Positions 1 through 9,956 of a stretch of 64,000 nt of DNA are shown here, piece after piece; the stretch's first letter is position 1; every line of letters starts with the position of its first letter. Source of the stretch: Cymbomonas tetramitiformis. Taxonomy: Eukaryota; Chlorophyta; Pyramimonadophyceae; Pyramimonadales; Pyramimonadaceae. The DNA lies in the NCBI GenBank assembly GCA_001247695.2, contig LGRX02035207.1, positions 1 through 64,000 on the forward strand, read 5' to 3'. Made by a program: the position numbers and the translations under genes. The notes under the pieces were generated by a model, which was not told where the DNA came from, made no database searches, and saw only the letters and a program-made list of their open reading frames with translations.

Positions 1-92
1 CTCCGCCCTTGCAATGTGTTGTGCTCGATTGCCGTGATCACCTCCGCCCTTCCCATGTGTTGTGCTCGATTGCAGTGATCACCTCCACCCCG
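1..92. repeat. Short tandem repeat, 41-bp unit
   Basis: Two full copies and the start of a third of a 41-bp unit that opens with CTCCGCCCTT and contains TGTGTTGTGCTCGATTGC. The array may extend beyond the left edge of the window. No gene is visible in it. Confidence 0.8.
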
Positions 93-130
93 GATCTCTT
101 GCATCTCGTGTTTCTATCGCGTGCCCCAAG

Positions 131-533
131 CTCAAATAGCCACAGGACGGTGGGGCGCTTCATGTGGAGTTTGGGCACCAGGAGAGTGTTCTTAGTAAGC
201 GTGTGCCACAAGCTCAACTAGCCACAGGACGGTTGGGTGCTTCATTTGAATTTGGGCACCAGAGAGTGTTCTAGTATGCGTGTGCCGCAAGCTCAAATAG
301 CCACAGGACGGTTGCCTGCTTCATGTGGGAGTTTGGGCACCAGGAGAGTGTTCTATGATGGTGTCATGTTCAAATAGTCACAGGACGGTTGCTTGCTTCA
401 TGTGGAGTTTGGGCACCAGGAGAGTGTTCTAAGCATGCGTATGCCGCAAGCTCAAATAGCCACTGGACGGTCGCCTGCTTCATGTGGAGTTTGGGCACCA
501 GGAGAGTGTTCTAAGTATGCGTGTGCCGCACGA
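131..533. repeat. Minisatellite, about 81-bp unit, five copies
   Basis: Five imperfect copies of a unit of 77-83 bp, each opening TCAAATAGCCACAGGACGGT and containing TTTGGGCACCAGGAGAGTGT. Copies differ by substitutions and small indels, so open frames across it are not maintained and I do not call a gene. Confidence 0.85.
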
Positions 534-758
534 GTCCTGAAGAGGGCACGCGTTGTGTTGGTGGATTTGTTTTCCCAGGAGAGGACTCTTAGTCTAGCGT
601 TCGCACCGGATGTAGTCACAGCAATCATGGCTGTGCTTGCGGCTGGGCCGTCTGGGAAGGTGTGTTTATGCTTATCCTTGCGACTTCTTTGGCACACCGT
701 AGCCATGCCATGCTTAATCGTTTAGAGTTGTTCCGCACCGCGCTTTGCTTCGCTTATT

Positions 759-834
759 GGGAAGGTGCACACATTTCGCCGAGGAGAAAATTGAGATTGG
801 GAAGGGGCACACATTTCGCCGAGGAGAAAATCAG
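759..834. repeat. Direct duplication, 40-bp unit
   Basis: Two adjacent copies of a 40-bp unit containing GCACACATTTCGCCGAGGAG. The rest of 534-1,592 holds no feature I can support. Confidence 0.7.
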
Positions 835-1592
835 AAGTTTGGCGATTAGGCACTGGTTGGAAGCAGTACAGGTTTTCGCAGGTCAACCACTGAGACACCA
901 TCTTTTCATGCCCCACAGGCGTACAACATTGCCTCTCGTGAAACACCCACGCTAAGGGAGTATGTTGGTACGCCTCCCCTCAGCTTGGCTTGAGTGATGT
1001 TCGGTGGCGGTCCCCGGGATGCAGTGGGATGCTTGCGGCTGTTCAGTATATGTTGCAACACTGCAGCGCAACTATTGAGCATGCACAGTACGATTCAGTT
1101 TGCTTTCAAAGTTGACCTGATTTTGAACTACTTTCTAAAATTGCGTGAGGAAGTGGAAGACTCTGGAGTCAAACTGCACAGGGAATATAGATAAAGTGCG
1201 GAAGCGGGATGGTGGCTTGCAGGCGCAATTGCACAGGGGGTCACTCATTTCAACAAGCTCTCTGATAATGAAGAAAAGGAGGACGATGCACCACGTGTGC
1301 AATTCGACAATTCAAGGTAAGCATCGAAACCGTAAAGTTGCTTGGCAGTTGAGCTTTCATTTGCTCCAAAGCCGCCTCTTGTTTCGAAACATTTGTGGCA
1401 AGATGTCCCTTTAGTGTAGCTGCGGCCGACTGGGTGCTTTGATGAATACAACCAGCACTGTCAATTCCTACATTAGGTTGTTCTTAAAGTTGCGTGGTCA
1501 TGCCACGGACGACGGCACGGTGCAAAGCACTTCCGAGACACTGAAACCCAAAACCTAGCCATTATGATTGGAGTGAAACTTCTCAGCTTACT

Positions 1593-1871
1593 GTGTATAA
1601 TGCAGATTGTACCCTTACAAGGACTCATTTACTCTTACCGAATCATTCTTCCCCTTGGCTGTATATTGGCTGTGAAACATTAGGCGGGTGGTGTGGCATG
1701 GCCAGAGCTTCAATCTTGCCAACGGTCGATTTCGGTCCAATTGACATCACACGAGCCTTGGAAGAATTAGAATGGGAGCCGACCCCGTTTTCTGTATGGG
1801 TGATTGATATGGTAGAATGGTACAGCGACCCCAAAAATATTATGTACCACCGACAACTCCGAAGGGAGTAA
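1593..1871 (+). CDS. Unrecognised ORF, 92 aa, possibly a gene fragment
   Basis: The 92-residue frame has a protein-like composition in its second half, including DFGPIDITRALEELEWEP and VWVIDMVEWYSDP. I do not recognise the family. It has no clear promoter or partner gene and lies beside decayed coding-like sequence on the other strand, so a fragment of an old mobile element is as likely as a real small gene. Confidence 0.2.
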   Translation: MYNADCTLTRTHLLLPNHSSPWLYIGCETLGGWCGMARASILPTVDFGPIDITRALEELEWEPTPFSVWVIDMVEWYSDPKNIMYHRQLRRE

Positions 1872-1931
1872 CGCAACTCTTTGCAATTCATACACACGTA
1901 GGACGTAACGTGGAATCCATACACACACAAA

Positions 1932-2574
1932 CTATTTATCCAGATTGTTGGGAGCGAGAGGAAGGATACATATGCCTGTGCAGTCTTTAGTGCTCTTGGC
2001 CGCGTCTAGATCCCTTTGCAGGGTAGTCATTAAAGCCGAGGAGGCGTTCCTATCCCGACCATCGGACAAAGATTGCCAAACATTTCCCCCTCTTCCAATA
2101 ATGGGATTCACATAGGCATCCCTAGCCAGCTCGTCCCAACCAATTTTCCCATTCTTGCAAAAGGGAAGAAGGGTGCCTTTCATGCTTTCGATGGGGATGC
2201 ATCATCTTCAGGCAATTCTAGGGTGAGAGTGTACAGGGTTGTAAAAGCATCGTAATATCCGTTTTGTTCGAGTCCTCTAGCATCTAAAATATATACGGAT
2301 AATATATATACGGAAGATCTCAGTGGTTCGATGGCAGTGGGTTCGAGCGATTTGTCGCAAACATTCCGGGCGTTATAGAACATCGAATTCCATTTGTGTT
2401 TGCCTCGCGGAACGTTTGGGGTTTTGGCCCAAATCCTCCCCCCAACCTTTGACGGCGCTGAAGGACGAATACCCCTCCTGCTTTGGAAATGCCCCAAACA
2501 CCCTCATATAGCGCTGTATACCACCGTAACAGCTTTGTTGTTTTGTCGAAGGCTTTAAACAAGTGGTGGGACAA
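1932..2574 (-). pseudogene. Decayed coding sequence of unknown origin
   Basis: Three minus-strand frames overlap in series and each reads like protein: an upstream part containing LLRWYTALYEGVWGISKAGG, a middle part ending YTLTLELPEDDAS, and a downstream part starting MKGTLLPFCKNGKIGWDELA. Joining them needs frameshifts, which suggests a broken gene. I cannot assign a family. A degraded transposon or virus-derived gene is a guess. Confidence 0.25.
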
Positions 2575-2651
2575 GATTTAAGAAACAATAAGCTCAAGGG
2601 GAGTGGCGGAAAAGAAAATAGGATCAGGGCAGGCAAGCTGCTCCATTCCAA

Positions 2652-4632
2652 AAAAGTTATCCGTGACTCCAGTAAACGGGACTGATCGATATCTTCATTG
2701 GATTTGTAAAAGCACTTACATAGTTTATGAGTTACCGGATTCGTTTCAAAATCGTTCTACTCTCTGGCGCTCTTCGCTTCGTAGCGGGTTTAAACATTGG
2801 TTTTGCTTTCTTGTGAGAACCTCTGACTCCAAAATTCTTGCACTTCTCGACGGTATTTGCCCAAATACTTAAACGCCATAGAGGGGTGAGGATATTTCCG
2901 CGCAAATTTCTCTTTTGTCGCTGGCGTGCAGCCAAGGCATCGGGGCCCTCTCTCCTCGCATAAAAAGACATGCACGGGCATCGAATTTCGTGTATGCGTG
3001 GAAGCGCCTGCAACTTCCAGCCAAGGGGCCCGCTAGGGATCTGCCGCCTTACGGCCTTACCCCCGACGGCCGAGGGGTAAGGGTGACCCCCCTACACATA
3101 ATCCCCTGACGGTGCCACCCACCATAGAGTTTGCTGCAGTTTTTCTAGCAGACTTTGGTTGGAATAAATCGTGGGGCACCTGCGGTAGGGTACTGCGTAT
3201 AATACTAGGGCGCGCCGAAGATCGCACGATTATGATTGACCTGTAAGCCGCACGAAGTTTAATGGTGGTGCGAGAGTATGGCCACATGCACATTTTGACA
3301 CTTTTGCGCCCACGTCGGACGAGGCACCCACCGCCGCATGTTATAGGTTCCTGCTGCGCATGATAGTCCCATGGCAGGATATATTGCTTTATTAACTTGG
3401 CAAGCGAGATGTGGGTCGGAATTATAGCGGTGATAAATAACCATCTCAAAGAAGTGATGCGTATGCATTTATTTGCATTTTTTGGAAGAAAATATATAAT
3501 TAATTCTACGCCACGCACCTTGACGGTACTAGCATATGTCCGCATGCTTACCGCAGTGTACTACTACCGCGTTGCGTGACATGGATATTGGTCCCACTGA
3601 AATGGATTATAAACGAATACAAAGTGCAATCATGAGCACACAATCTTGTGATTATATATTCTCACCCCTACTACTATATTTTTAAATCCAACGGCACCGT
3701 CACACGCCGTCGTCGGTCTTATCGGTCGGACGGGATGCAGAGTCCGGGAAACCGTATTAGCCGATTTATGTGTAACCGTGTCGTCTTTTCGTATTTACAT
3801 ACTGTACACTTTGGCTTAAGACTACAAAGCACTGGCATGTACCAAGACTGCCAAGCAACATAGGCATCCGATACGTAAACACGGACTGCGACTTACATGT
3901 ACATGACTTATACGATGGCATCTACACACGTGTCGTTTTTCCCGGCGCGGGCGGGGCATAAGTATAAGGCTGCATTTGCTCGTATTTCGTGTTCGTATGT
4001 TTACACTTGTTGTTGTAGATGACTACAGCGCCGTATGATAGCCGAACCTCTCACAAACTTCACTAGTCACAAGTCAGAACCTCCAACAGAAACAGTAGCG
4101 ATTTCCCCCGGTTTTAATCGATGATATAAAAAAACTGAGGTAGCCGGACGAGAGGAGTGCGTCCCTTTCCGTTTGCTGGTGTCTGTGTCTGTCGAGAATC
4201 GCGATCGGCCGCGCGGCCGGAGCTTGCGAGAGTTCTCAGCAAGGGGAGTAACTATAGTAGTAGCGTAGCAGGGGGAGCAACCAGATTTCTTAACACTGTG
4301 ATCCGCCAAACCCACACATTACATCGGTTGTTGCGCCCAGACCTCATTTTGACCGCCGAAAATTCGGACGCAACACAGAATTGCTTGCTCTGAAAAACGC
4401 CACTGTCGTGTTTCAAAGCAAGAATGTGCGTGTATATCGGTTCTTTAGAGCTGCACTTTTTCGCGCAGTTCCAAAGGACCTAGAATGGAAGTTATTCAAG
4501 AAAAAATCAACATTCACTCGCGCTCGCCCCCGGATGGAGGCTTCGGTCCGAACATTCTAGCCCATCGCGAGCTAAAATGTCCGGACATCGTTACGTTACG
4601 TTACGTTACGTTGACGTTTGCGCAAGTCATGA
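2652..4632. other. Gene-free stretch
   Basis: No coherent reading frame or recognisable element. A run of five to six CGTTA units lies at about 4,588-4,614, close to the target site of the gypsy element that begins at 4,633. Confidence 0.5.
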
Positions 4633-5059
4633 TGTGCTAGGAGGCAAGCACAAGAGCAAGAAAAACGGCTAAGTATAAAACGCAGAAGTACTCAGTACGG
4701 AGTACAGTAGGACCGATCAGAATGATGTTGATGTGAGGTGACTAGACTGTTGTACGGAGTACTCAGTACAGTTGAGTTATGGAAAGAGTTCCTGAATGTA
4801 TAAGAACTCTAAGAGTAACCCGTTTCGGAGAGATGAACTGAACTGAAAAGTAAGACATAAAAGTAAAGAGCCGTAACTGCTGTATATTGTGTATTGAAAG
4901 CATGCACTGATAGCAAAAGCATAACTATATAGATTTACGAAACCGAAGTCTTGTAGTTGACCAATCGTAAGCATACCTCGTGCGGTCGTTTAATAAGTGT
5001 AGAATAGTATAAGTCCGAAACCGTAAAGAAGAGAAGAAGCCTAGGTGTAGACTCCTACA
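4633..5059 (+). repeat. 5' LTR of gypsy element
   Basis: The 427-bp direct repeat is matched by 18,615-19,041 with about three substitutions. It has canonical TG...CA ends. Near its start it carries short inverted GTACTCAGTAC/GTACGGAGTAC motifs that recur about 60 bp apart and may bind a host factor. Confidence 0.95.
4674..4680 (+). promoter_or_regulatory. TATA-like box in 5' LTR
   Basis: TATAAAA lies 41 bp into the LTR, in the context GGCTAAGTATAAAACG. The same box is in the 3' LTR. It is the best candidate core promoter for the genomic RNA. The start site itself cannot be seen. Confidence 0.45.
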
Positions 5060-5062
5060 AAA

Positions 5063-5080
5063 TGGTAATTAGTTCGTGTT
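5063..5080 (+). other. Putative primer-binding site
   Basis: Three bases after the LTR end the sequence reads TGGTAATTAGTTCGTG. It starts with the TGG expected opposite a tRNA 3' CCA end. I cannot assign the tRNA. Confidence 0.45.
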
Positions 5081-5537
5081 TTCACGTTGCTTCCTTGTCT
5101 TTCTTGCGCAAATTCTGATCAACCCGCCCCGCCTTGTGCGATTAGTTAGAAAGTACTTGCACTACGAAATCGAGAATGCCTGTGCTCTCGCTCTTGTTGC
5201 GCGGTGGTGTGTGGGATTGATGGTTCCAGGTTGCTTGGAGCCGCGTCGGTGTGGAGAGATCTAGCTCGACGACAATCTTTTAAGGTGCGAGCGTTGCCTT
5301 AGTCCTGGCACGCATACACGCATAGCACGCATATCCGTGCTTTTGGACTCGCAGGTGCGGGATTTTGGAATCTTCTCCGTTTTTCGGCAAATCCGACCCT
5401 TCGCGGCGGAAGCGCTGCGCAAATTTTTCAATTTTGCGTAAGCCTTTGCTGAAATTCGGGGTTGGTTCGGGATTTCCCCCACCTTTAATTTGGCCTTCTA
5501 GTCCCCCCTATTCGGGAATCTCCGCGCTTCGGCCGGT

Positions 5538-8318
5538 GTGCTTACTTGTGCTCGCGCGCAAGTGGCGTGTTCCTGGGATCGGGTGCTGGTTGCCACACCA
5601 ACCGCTTTTCGGTTGAATTGGATCTCACGCATAGCACGCATACTATGCCCATGTATTCGGATGAAGAGGAATGCCTCGGTCGGTCGGGCCGGCGTGGGGG
5701 GGGGTCGGGCCGGCGCCGCCCCCGGCTCAGCCGTGGGGTCCGGTCGGTCGGGGTCTCGCGCTGCAGGCCTGTCGGTTGGCCCAGGCTCTGGGGAGTTCTG
5801 GGGCGCAGCTGGCGGGTCAGACAGCCGGGATTGGCGCTCCCGTGAGAGGGGGGGGGGAGTGCGGCGCGCGCTTGCGCGCCAATACGGCGGTGAGGCCCTC
5901 GAGGTTACACCGGCGCGCACGCCCCGGAGAGCCCCTCCAGGGTTGTCTGGTGGGCCCCCCAGGGCCTCGCCACCAAAAGCCCCTTCACCAGCGAGGGTCA
6001 GTGGAGCTGAGCCAGTGTCCGAGCTCGCATTGAGCTCGGCGCTACGGCAGCCGGCGCGCCGGAAGCGTGCGTCGCCCGAGGCTCCGGCACCGCCGGCAGC
6101 AGGCGCCGGCTCCGGGTCGGACTCGGACCGCTCTGCTAAGGGGTTGAACCCCTCGGCAGCTCCCTTCTCCCCACTCCCTGCGTCCAGCAGGAGTGCGAGT
6201 AGTAGGGTCGTCCGTCAGGAACCGACGTCGGGACCGGCAGCATCCTCCCTCTCTTCCCTCGTGGGGAGCGAGCAAGGGAATCTCATCAGTGCCCCGGGGC
6301 GCTTTGAGGTTTACCGAGCCAGTGACTGGAGTCCCCCGGCAGAAGGGGAGTCTGATGATGTCCGGCGCCCAGAGCAGCTAGACGTCGTCCAGTCACGGGG
6401 GCGCGAGTCTCGCATCCAGCCCAATCCGGCTTGGCGAGGAGAGCGACGTCAATCCATGCTCGCATTGGCCCTCCGTCAATGGAGCACCTGGGCGCTGGAT
6501 TCAGCGCAACGACGTGCGAGAGTCTCCCCGCCATCTCGTCAGCGCGCAACAGCGCGGCTTGCGTGGGTCGCATGGAGGGCCAGGACGGACCAGTCAGCGC
6601 ATCAACGCGAGCTCCGGCGCCTGGCATTCCAAGCGTGGAATGACGTCACCCAACAGGTCGCCCAACTTCAGGGCCTGTTTGACAAAGGCAGTCGGCGCCG
6701 GGTCGAGTCCACTTTCGCAGCATGGCGCCAGCATGTCGTCCAGACACAGGGTCTGTGGCGCAGAGGCAGACGTCAAGCTGGAGCAGTCTTCATGGCATGG
6801 CACCAGCAGACGATGCTCGCCAAGGAGAGGAGCACCTGGTGGGTTGGAGCCCGGAGACACCGGATGACCCAGATGGGCAGGAGGTGTCTTCGCGAGTGGC
6901 GCCGGCTCCCCAGGACGACCCCAGTCAGCTCGGACTCGTCCCAGGGAACGAGTGTCCGCCGTCCGGTAAGGAAGGCGGGAACCTCATCCGGTGTCAGCTC
7001 TTGCTCGGATTCCGACCAGGAGTCTATGTGGCAGGACATCCGTCGAGGCCTAAAGCGCCTGGGGAAGGACCACCCGCTGTCAGGGCTAATGTGGTTCCAG
7101 CTCAAGGACTATGGGCTCTCCGAGGACGGCGCTTATCGCCTGGAGATCCACCAGCAATCAGTCTCCGAGTCCAGGGTGTTGATGCAGCAAAAGCGCGAGG
7201 ACCCTCACAACTCCCTTGAGAGGTGTAGATTCTCTGTCTTTGCCATCAACGCCGGCAGACCAGGGGAGCTGGTACGCCAAGGGGCGGACCTCCAGGAGGT
7301 AAGGAGAGCGGTCGTCGCGGCCGTCAGAATGAGCGGCCGCACCCGGAAGTCGCACAGGGGTCTTAGGAAGTCAGGTGCAGCACCTCCGAGTTCCGCAGCC
7401 CCCGGTGGGAACTGGTCGAACCGGTTTGCTCCCCTCTCGTCCTCATCGGAGGAAGAGCATCCTGCGGAACGTCCGAGGCCCAGGACTCAGGCGCCTAAGC
7501 CGAGCGGCCCCAGTCGCCCGGTGCCTCGCACCCGGAAGCCCAGTCGAGCGCCATCGGTCCCGCACCCCGGTCCGACTTCCTCAGGGAACACGTCGTCGTC
7601 CCCGGAGTCCACTTCGAGCAGGAACAGTCAGGACCTGCAAGAGCTGAAGGAAGCCTGGCAGAAGGAGTCGCAAGCTCGGGAGGCAGCTGCCGAGGCTCGC
7701 CTGGAACAGCTGTCTCGGCAACTCCAAGAGAGTCAAAGAGCTGCCGAGGAGCGCAGGATCTCCGATCAGCGCGCTGCCGAGGAACGCAGGGTCTCCGAGC
7801 GACGCGCTGTCGAAGAGCGCTGGGCTGCAGACCGGCTGGCCGCAGAAGCCCGGGAGACTGCCCGGCAGTTGGCTGTCGACGAGAGCGTCGCTCAGCAGGT
7901 AGCCGCCGAGGAGCGGCGAGCAGCAGCCGAGGCCCAGCTGGAGGAGAGGCTGCAGGCGGTCATAGAGTCACAAGTCCAAAGGCTCGCCCTGGTTCAGGCC
8001 TCGCCCCCAGGGCCCGTGGAGTCAGACGCTCGGGGGCCCTCAGCAGCAGCGTCGAGTCCGGTTCAGGAGACGCCCATCTCCCGAGAGGGACATGAGCTGG
8101 TAGAGCCGACTTCCGTCGGCACCTGTGACGTCGAGAACCGGGACGTTCAAAGCCCTCCGGAGGAGTCGCGCGCGGACGTGACAGCGTCTCCACCGCACTC
8201 ATGGGACTTTATTTCCCTTCCTATACAGGTCTGCGACGCCCTCCGGAAGCACGTGGTCGGTCGGGTATGCCACCTCGGGGATCGATGCCCAGCGCCTGTT
8301 TTACGACGCTGCTCGTAG
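5538..8318 (+). CDS. Extra upstream ORF of gypsy element: Trp-repeat and coiled-coil protein, 926 aa
   Basis: This long frame sits where most gypsy elements have only a leader. The first 300 residues are Arg/Ser/Pro-rich and probably disordered. Residues about 305-460 hold a run of motifs spaced roughly 25-35 residues apart (LAWVAWR, LAFQAWND, STFAAWRQ, AVFMAWHQ, RCLREWRR), much like the AFxxW units of Sfi1-type centrin-binding repeats. A compact region follows around WFQLKDYGLSEDG. Residues about 690-810 form an Arg/Glu/Ala-rich coiled coil with repeats of AAEERR. No catalytic motif is visible. The first ATG is at 5,538; a second in-frame ATG near 5,661 is also possible. The frame is the same as gag, but a stop and about 370 bp separate them. 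A pyrimidine-rich acceptor-like site ending CCTATACAG near 8,228 hints at splicing. Role unknown; it could be a Gag extension or a transport protein. Confidence 0.6.
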   Translation: MLTCARAQVACSWDRVLVATPTAFRLNWISRIARILCPCIRMKRNASVGRAGVGGGRAGAAPGSAVGSGRSGSRAAGLSVGPGSGEFWGAAGGSDSRDWRSRERGGGVRRALARQYGGEALEVTPARTPRRAPPGLSGGPPRASPPKAPSPARVSGAEPVSELALSSALRQPARRKRASPEAPAPPAAGAGSGSDSDRSAKGLNPSAAPFSPLPASSRSASSRVVRQEPTSGPAASSLSSLVGSEQGNLISAPGRFEVYRASDWSPPAEGESDDVRRPEQLDVVQSRGRESRIQPNPAWRGERRQSMLALALRQWSTWALDSAQRRARVSPPSRQRATARLAWVAWRARTDQSAHQRELRRLAFQAWNDVTQQVAQLQGLFDKGSRRRVESTFAAWRQHVVQTQGLWRRGRRQAGAVFMAWHQQTMLAKERSTWWVGARRHRMTQMGRRCLREWRRLPRTTPVSSDSSQGTSVRRPVRKAGTSSGVSSCSDSDQESMWQDIRRGLKRLGKDHPLSGLMWFQLKDYGLSEDGAYRLEIHQQSVSESRVLMQQKREDPHNSLERCRFSVFAINAGRPGELVRQGADLQEVRRAVVAAVRMSGRTRKSHRGLRKSGAAPPSSAAPGGNWSNRFAPLSSSSEEEHPAERPRPRTQAPKPSGPSRPVPRTRKPSRAPSVPHPGPTSSGNTSSSPESTSSRNSQDLQELKEAWQKESQAREAAAEARLEQLSRQLQESQRAAEERRISDQRAAEERRVSERRAVEERWAADRLAAEARETARQLAVDESVAQQVAAEERRAAAEAQLEERLQAVIESQVQRLALVQASPPGPVESDARGPSAAASSPVQETPISREGHELVEPTSVGTCDVENRDVQSPPEESRADVTASPPHSWDFISLPIQVCDALRKHVVGRVCHLGDRCPAPVLRRCS

Positions 8319-8687
8319 GTATCGCACCCTTGGTCAGGTCGCCGGGTGCTTACACCCTTCCAACCAGATCAGGCAGTGCCTGAAGACAAAGTTCTCGGAC
8401 GAGGACAGGGTCCTCGGGGCCCAGGTGGTTCACAGTCTCACGACGGCCTTGGCGTCCGTCGCAGAGAGCTGCGCTCGCTGTGGGTGCGGGCACGAGGAGA
8501 GCCCGGTGCGTATGTGGGCGTGTCGGGCGAGCGCTAAGAGAAGTGTGGTGGCGTTCATGAAAAAGGTGTACCTGCCGGTGTGTGGGTTTTGCGCCGCGGA
8601 CGTGTGGCCCGGTGCTTTCGACCACTTTCCGGCTGTGATGCCACCTCCGATTCCTAAGGCGGCAGACACACCGGGAGACGGGGGGGG
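8229..8687 (+). CDS. Cys-rich open segment between the upstream ORF and gag
   Basis: In the frame +1 to the upstream ORF, sequence is open from about 8,229, just after an acceptor-like CCTATACAG, and reads like protein: LFYDAARRYRTLGQVAGC, then CARCGCGHEE, a run with WACRASAKRS, then LPVCGFCAADVWPG. The paired C-x2-C motifs suggest a zinc-binding fold. It overlaps the start of gag in another frame. It may be an exon joined to gag or to the upstream ORF by splicing or frameshifting. No family recognised. Confidence 0.4.
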
Positions 8688-9956
8688 ATGGTCCCTCAAC
8701 TGGAGCACTCGGAGCCAAACGAGCTTTCGGAGATGCCCGGTGCCAGCAGTCATGGTGGTCCTGGTGGCTCGGGGAGCGGTGACCCTGGAGGGCCGGGAGG
8801 TCCGGGGAGTCCGGACGAGGACCCTGGCGGCGATGGCGAAGACGGGGATGGCGACAGCCAGTTCACCTTCTCGTCTTCCTCTCGTTACAGGGAGCCCCGG
8901 AGCCATTACAGTCGTAAGGACGAGCAGCACGCTCTCAAGGAGGCCACCAGAGCCATGGAGAAGGCGGTGGACAAATACCACACAGAGGTGGAGGGGTCGT
9001 CCCACGTCTTTGGTCGGCTCCTCCGATTTGTTCGGCAGGTCAGGGAGGTTCGGGAGCTGGAGCCGGTGCGCTACGCCATGGAGATGGCGCGTCTGGGACC
9101 ACTAGAGAGCGGGGGTGAGGAGAAGGTGTTGTCGGACCACTCCCTGCTGTCAGACGTGGCCAGACACTGCTTCGGCAAACTCAGCTCCGAGTACCGCGAG
9201 CTTTCTTCGGTGTTGACGGAGGCTCGGGAAGGTAAGAACCTCACCCTGGACGTCATAGTGGTTCCCTTGGCGCAGCTGGTGATGCCCGACAAGGGGGAAA
9301 TGGCGTCGATCGGTCCGTTCCTGCGTCGCGTGCGTCAAAGTCAGGACATACAGACTCGCACGGTCCGCGAGTTCTGGGACGGGGTGCACCTTGCTCACGA
9401 CATCGTGAGCATGCTGGCTGCCCACGAGCTCACCTCTCCGGTGCCGGAAGAGGAGCTGCTGGAGATATTCCTTACAGGATTGATACCGGAGATAAGGAGG
9501 AAGGTCTTCCTTATAGCCGAGAGGAAAGGCGCTTCGGTCCTGACTCTGAGCCGGACGGCCAGTAAAGGCCGCCACGAACTCCTGACTTGGGCCATAGAGG
9601 CTGAGCGGGAGTTGCGGCAGAGCCAGGATAAGACGAGCCGCTCGGTCCAGCTGCTGGCCCACGTAGATGTCTCGGAGGAGCTGCTAGCCATGGCGACATC
9701 CGCTGGCGCTCCGACACCCACAGGGCAACGACTCGGCTCCCCAGAGTACGAGGGCTGCCGTCTGTGCAAAAGCATGGACCATTATGCCCGCGACTGTCCG
9801 CAGGCGAGCCAGCGCCCGAAGGAGTGGGCCAAGTGCCTCCTGGAGGACACCCTGGCGTTAATAGGGGACGAGTCGGTGGAGGAAGCTTTGGCTGCCATCG
9901 GTTTGGATTTTGTCCAGGAGGACGCTCCCCAGCCCGGGGCGTCCTCCCCGCAGTAA
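8688..9956 (+). CDS. gag: Gag capsid/nucleocapsid polyprotein of gypsy element, 422 aa
   Basis: The N-terminus is Gly/Ser/Pro/Asp-rich. A helical region that fits a Ty3/gypsy capsid follows, with VREFWDGVHLAHDIVSMLA and EELLEIFLTGLIPEIRRKV (residues about 225-280). Near residues 355-370 is a classic zinc knuckle, C-x2-C-x4-H-x4-C (CRLCKSMDHYARDC), which binds RNA during packaging. The last 193 bp overlap the pol frame, which lies at -1 relative to gag, so Gag-Pol is probably made by -1 frameshifting, or pol is translated separately. I took the ATG at 8,688, though the frame could be entered earlier by splicing; another acceptor-like stretch ends CTCGTTACAG near 8,890. Confidence 0.85.
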   Translation: MVPQLEHSEPNELSEMPGASSHGGPGGSGSGDPGGPGGPGSPDEDPGGDGEDGDGDSQFTFSSSSRYREPRSHYSRKDEQHALKEATRAMEKAVDKYHTEVEGSSHVFGRLLRFVRQVREVRELEPVRYAMEMARLGPLESGGEEKVLSDHSLLSDVARHCFGKLSSEYRELSSVLTEAREGKNLTLDVIVVPLAQLVMPDKGEMASIGPFLRRVRQSQDIQTRTVREFWDGVHLAHDIVSMLAAHELTSPVPEEELLEIFLTGLIPEIRRKVFLIAERKGASVLTLSRTASKGRHELLTWAIEAERELRQSQDKTSRSVQLLAHVDVSEELLAMATSAGAPTPTGQRLGSPEYEGCRLCKSMDHYARDCPQASQRPKEWAKCLLEDTLALIGDESVEEALAAIGLDFVQEDAPQPGASSPQ

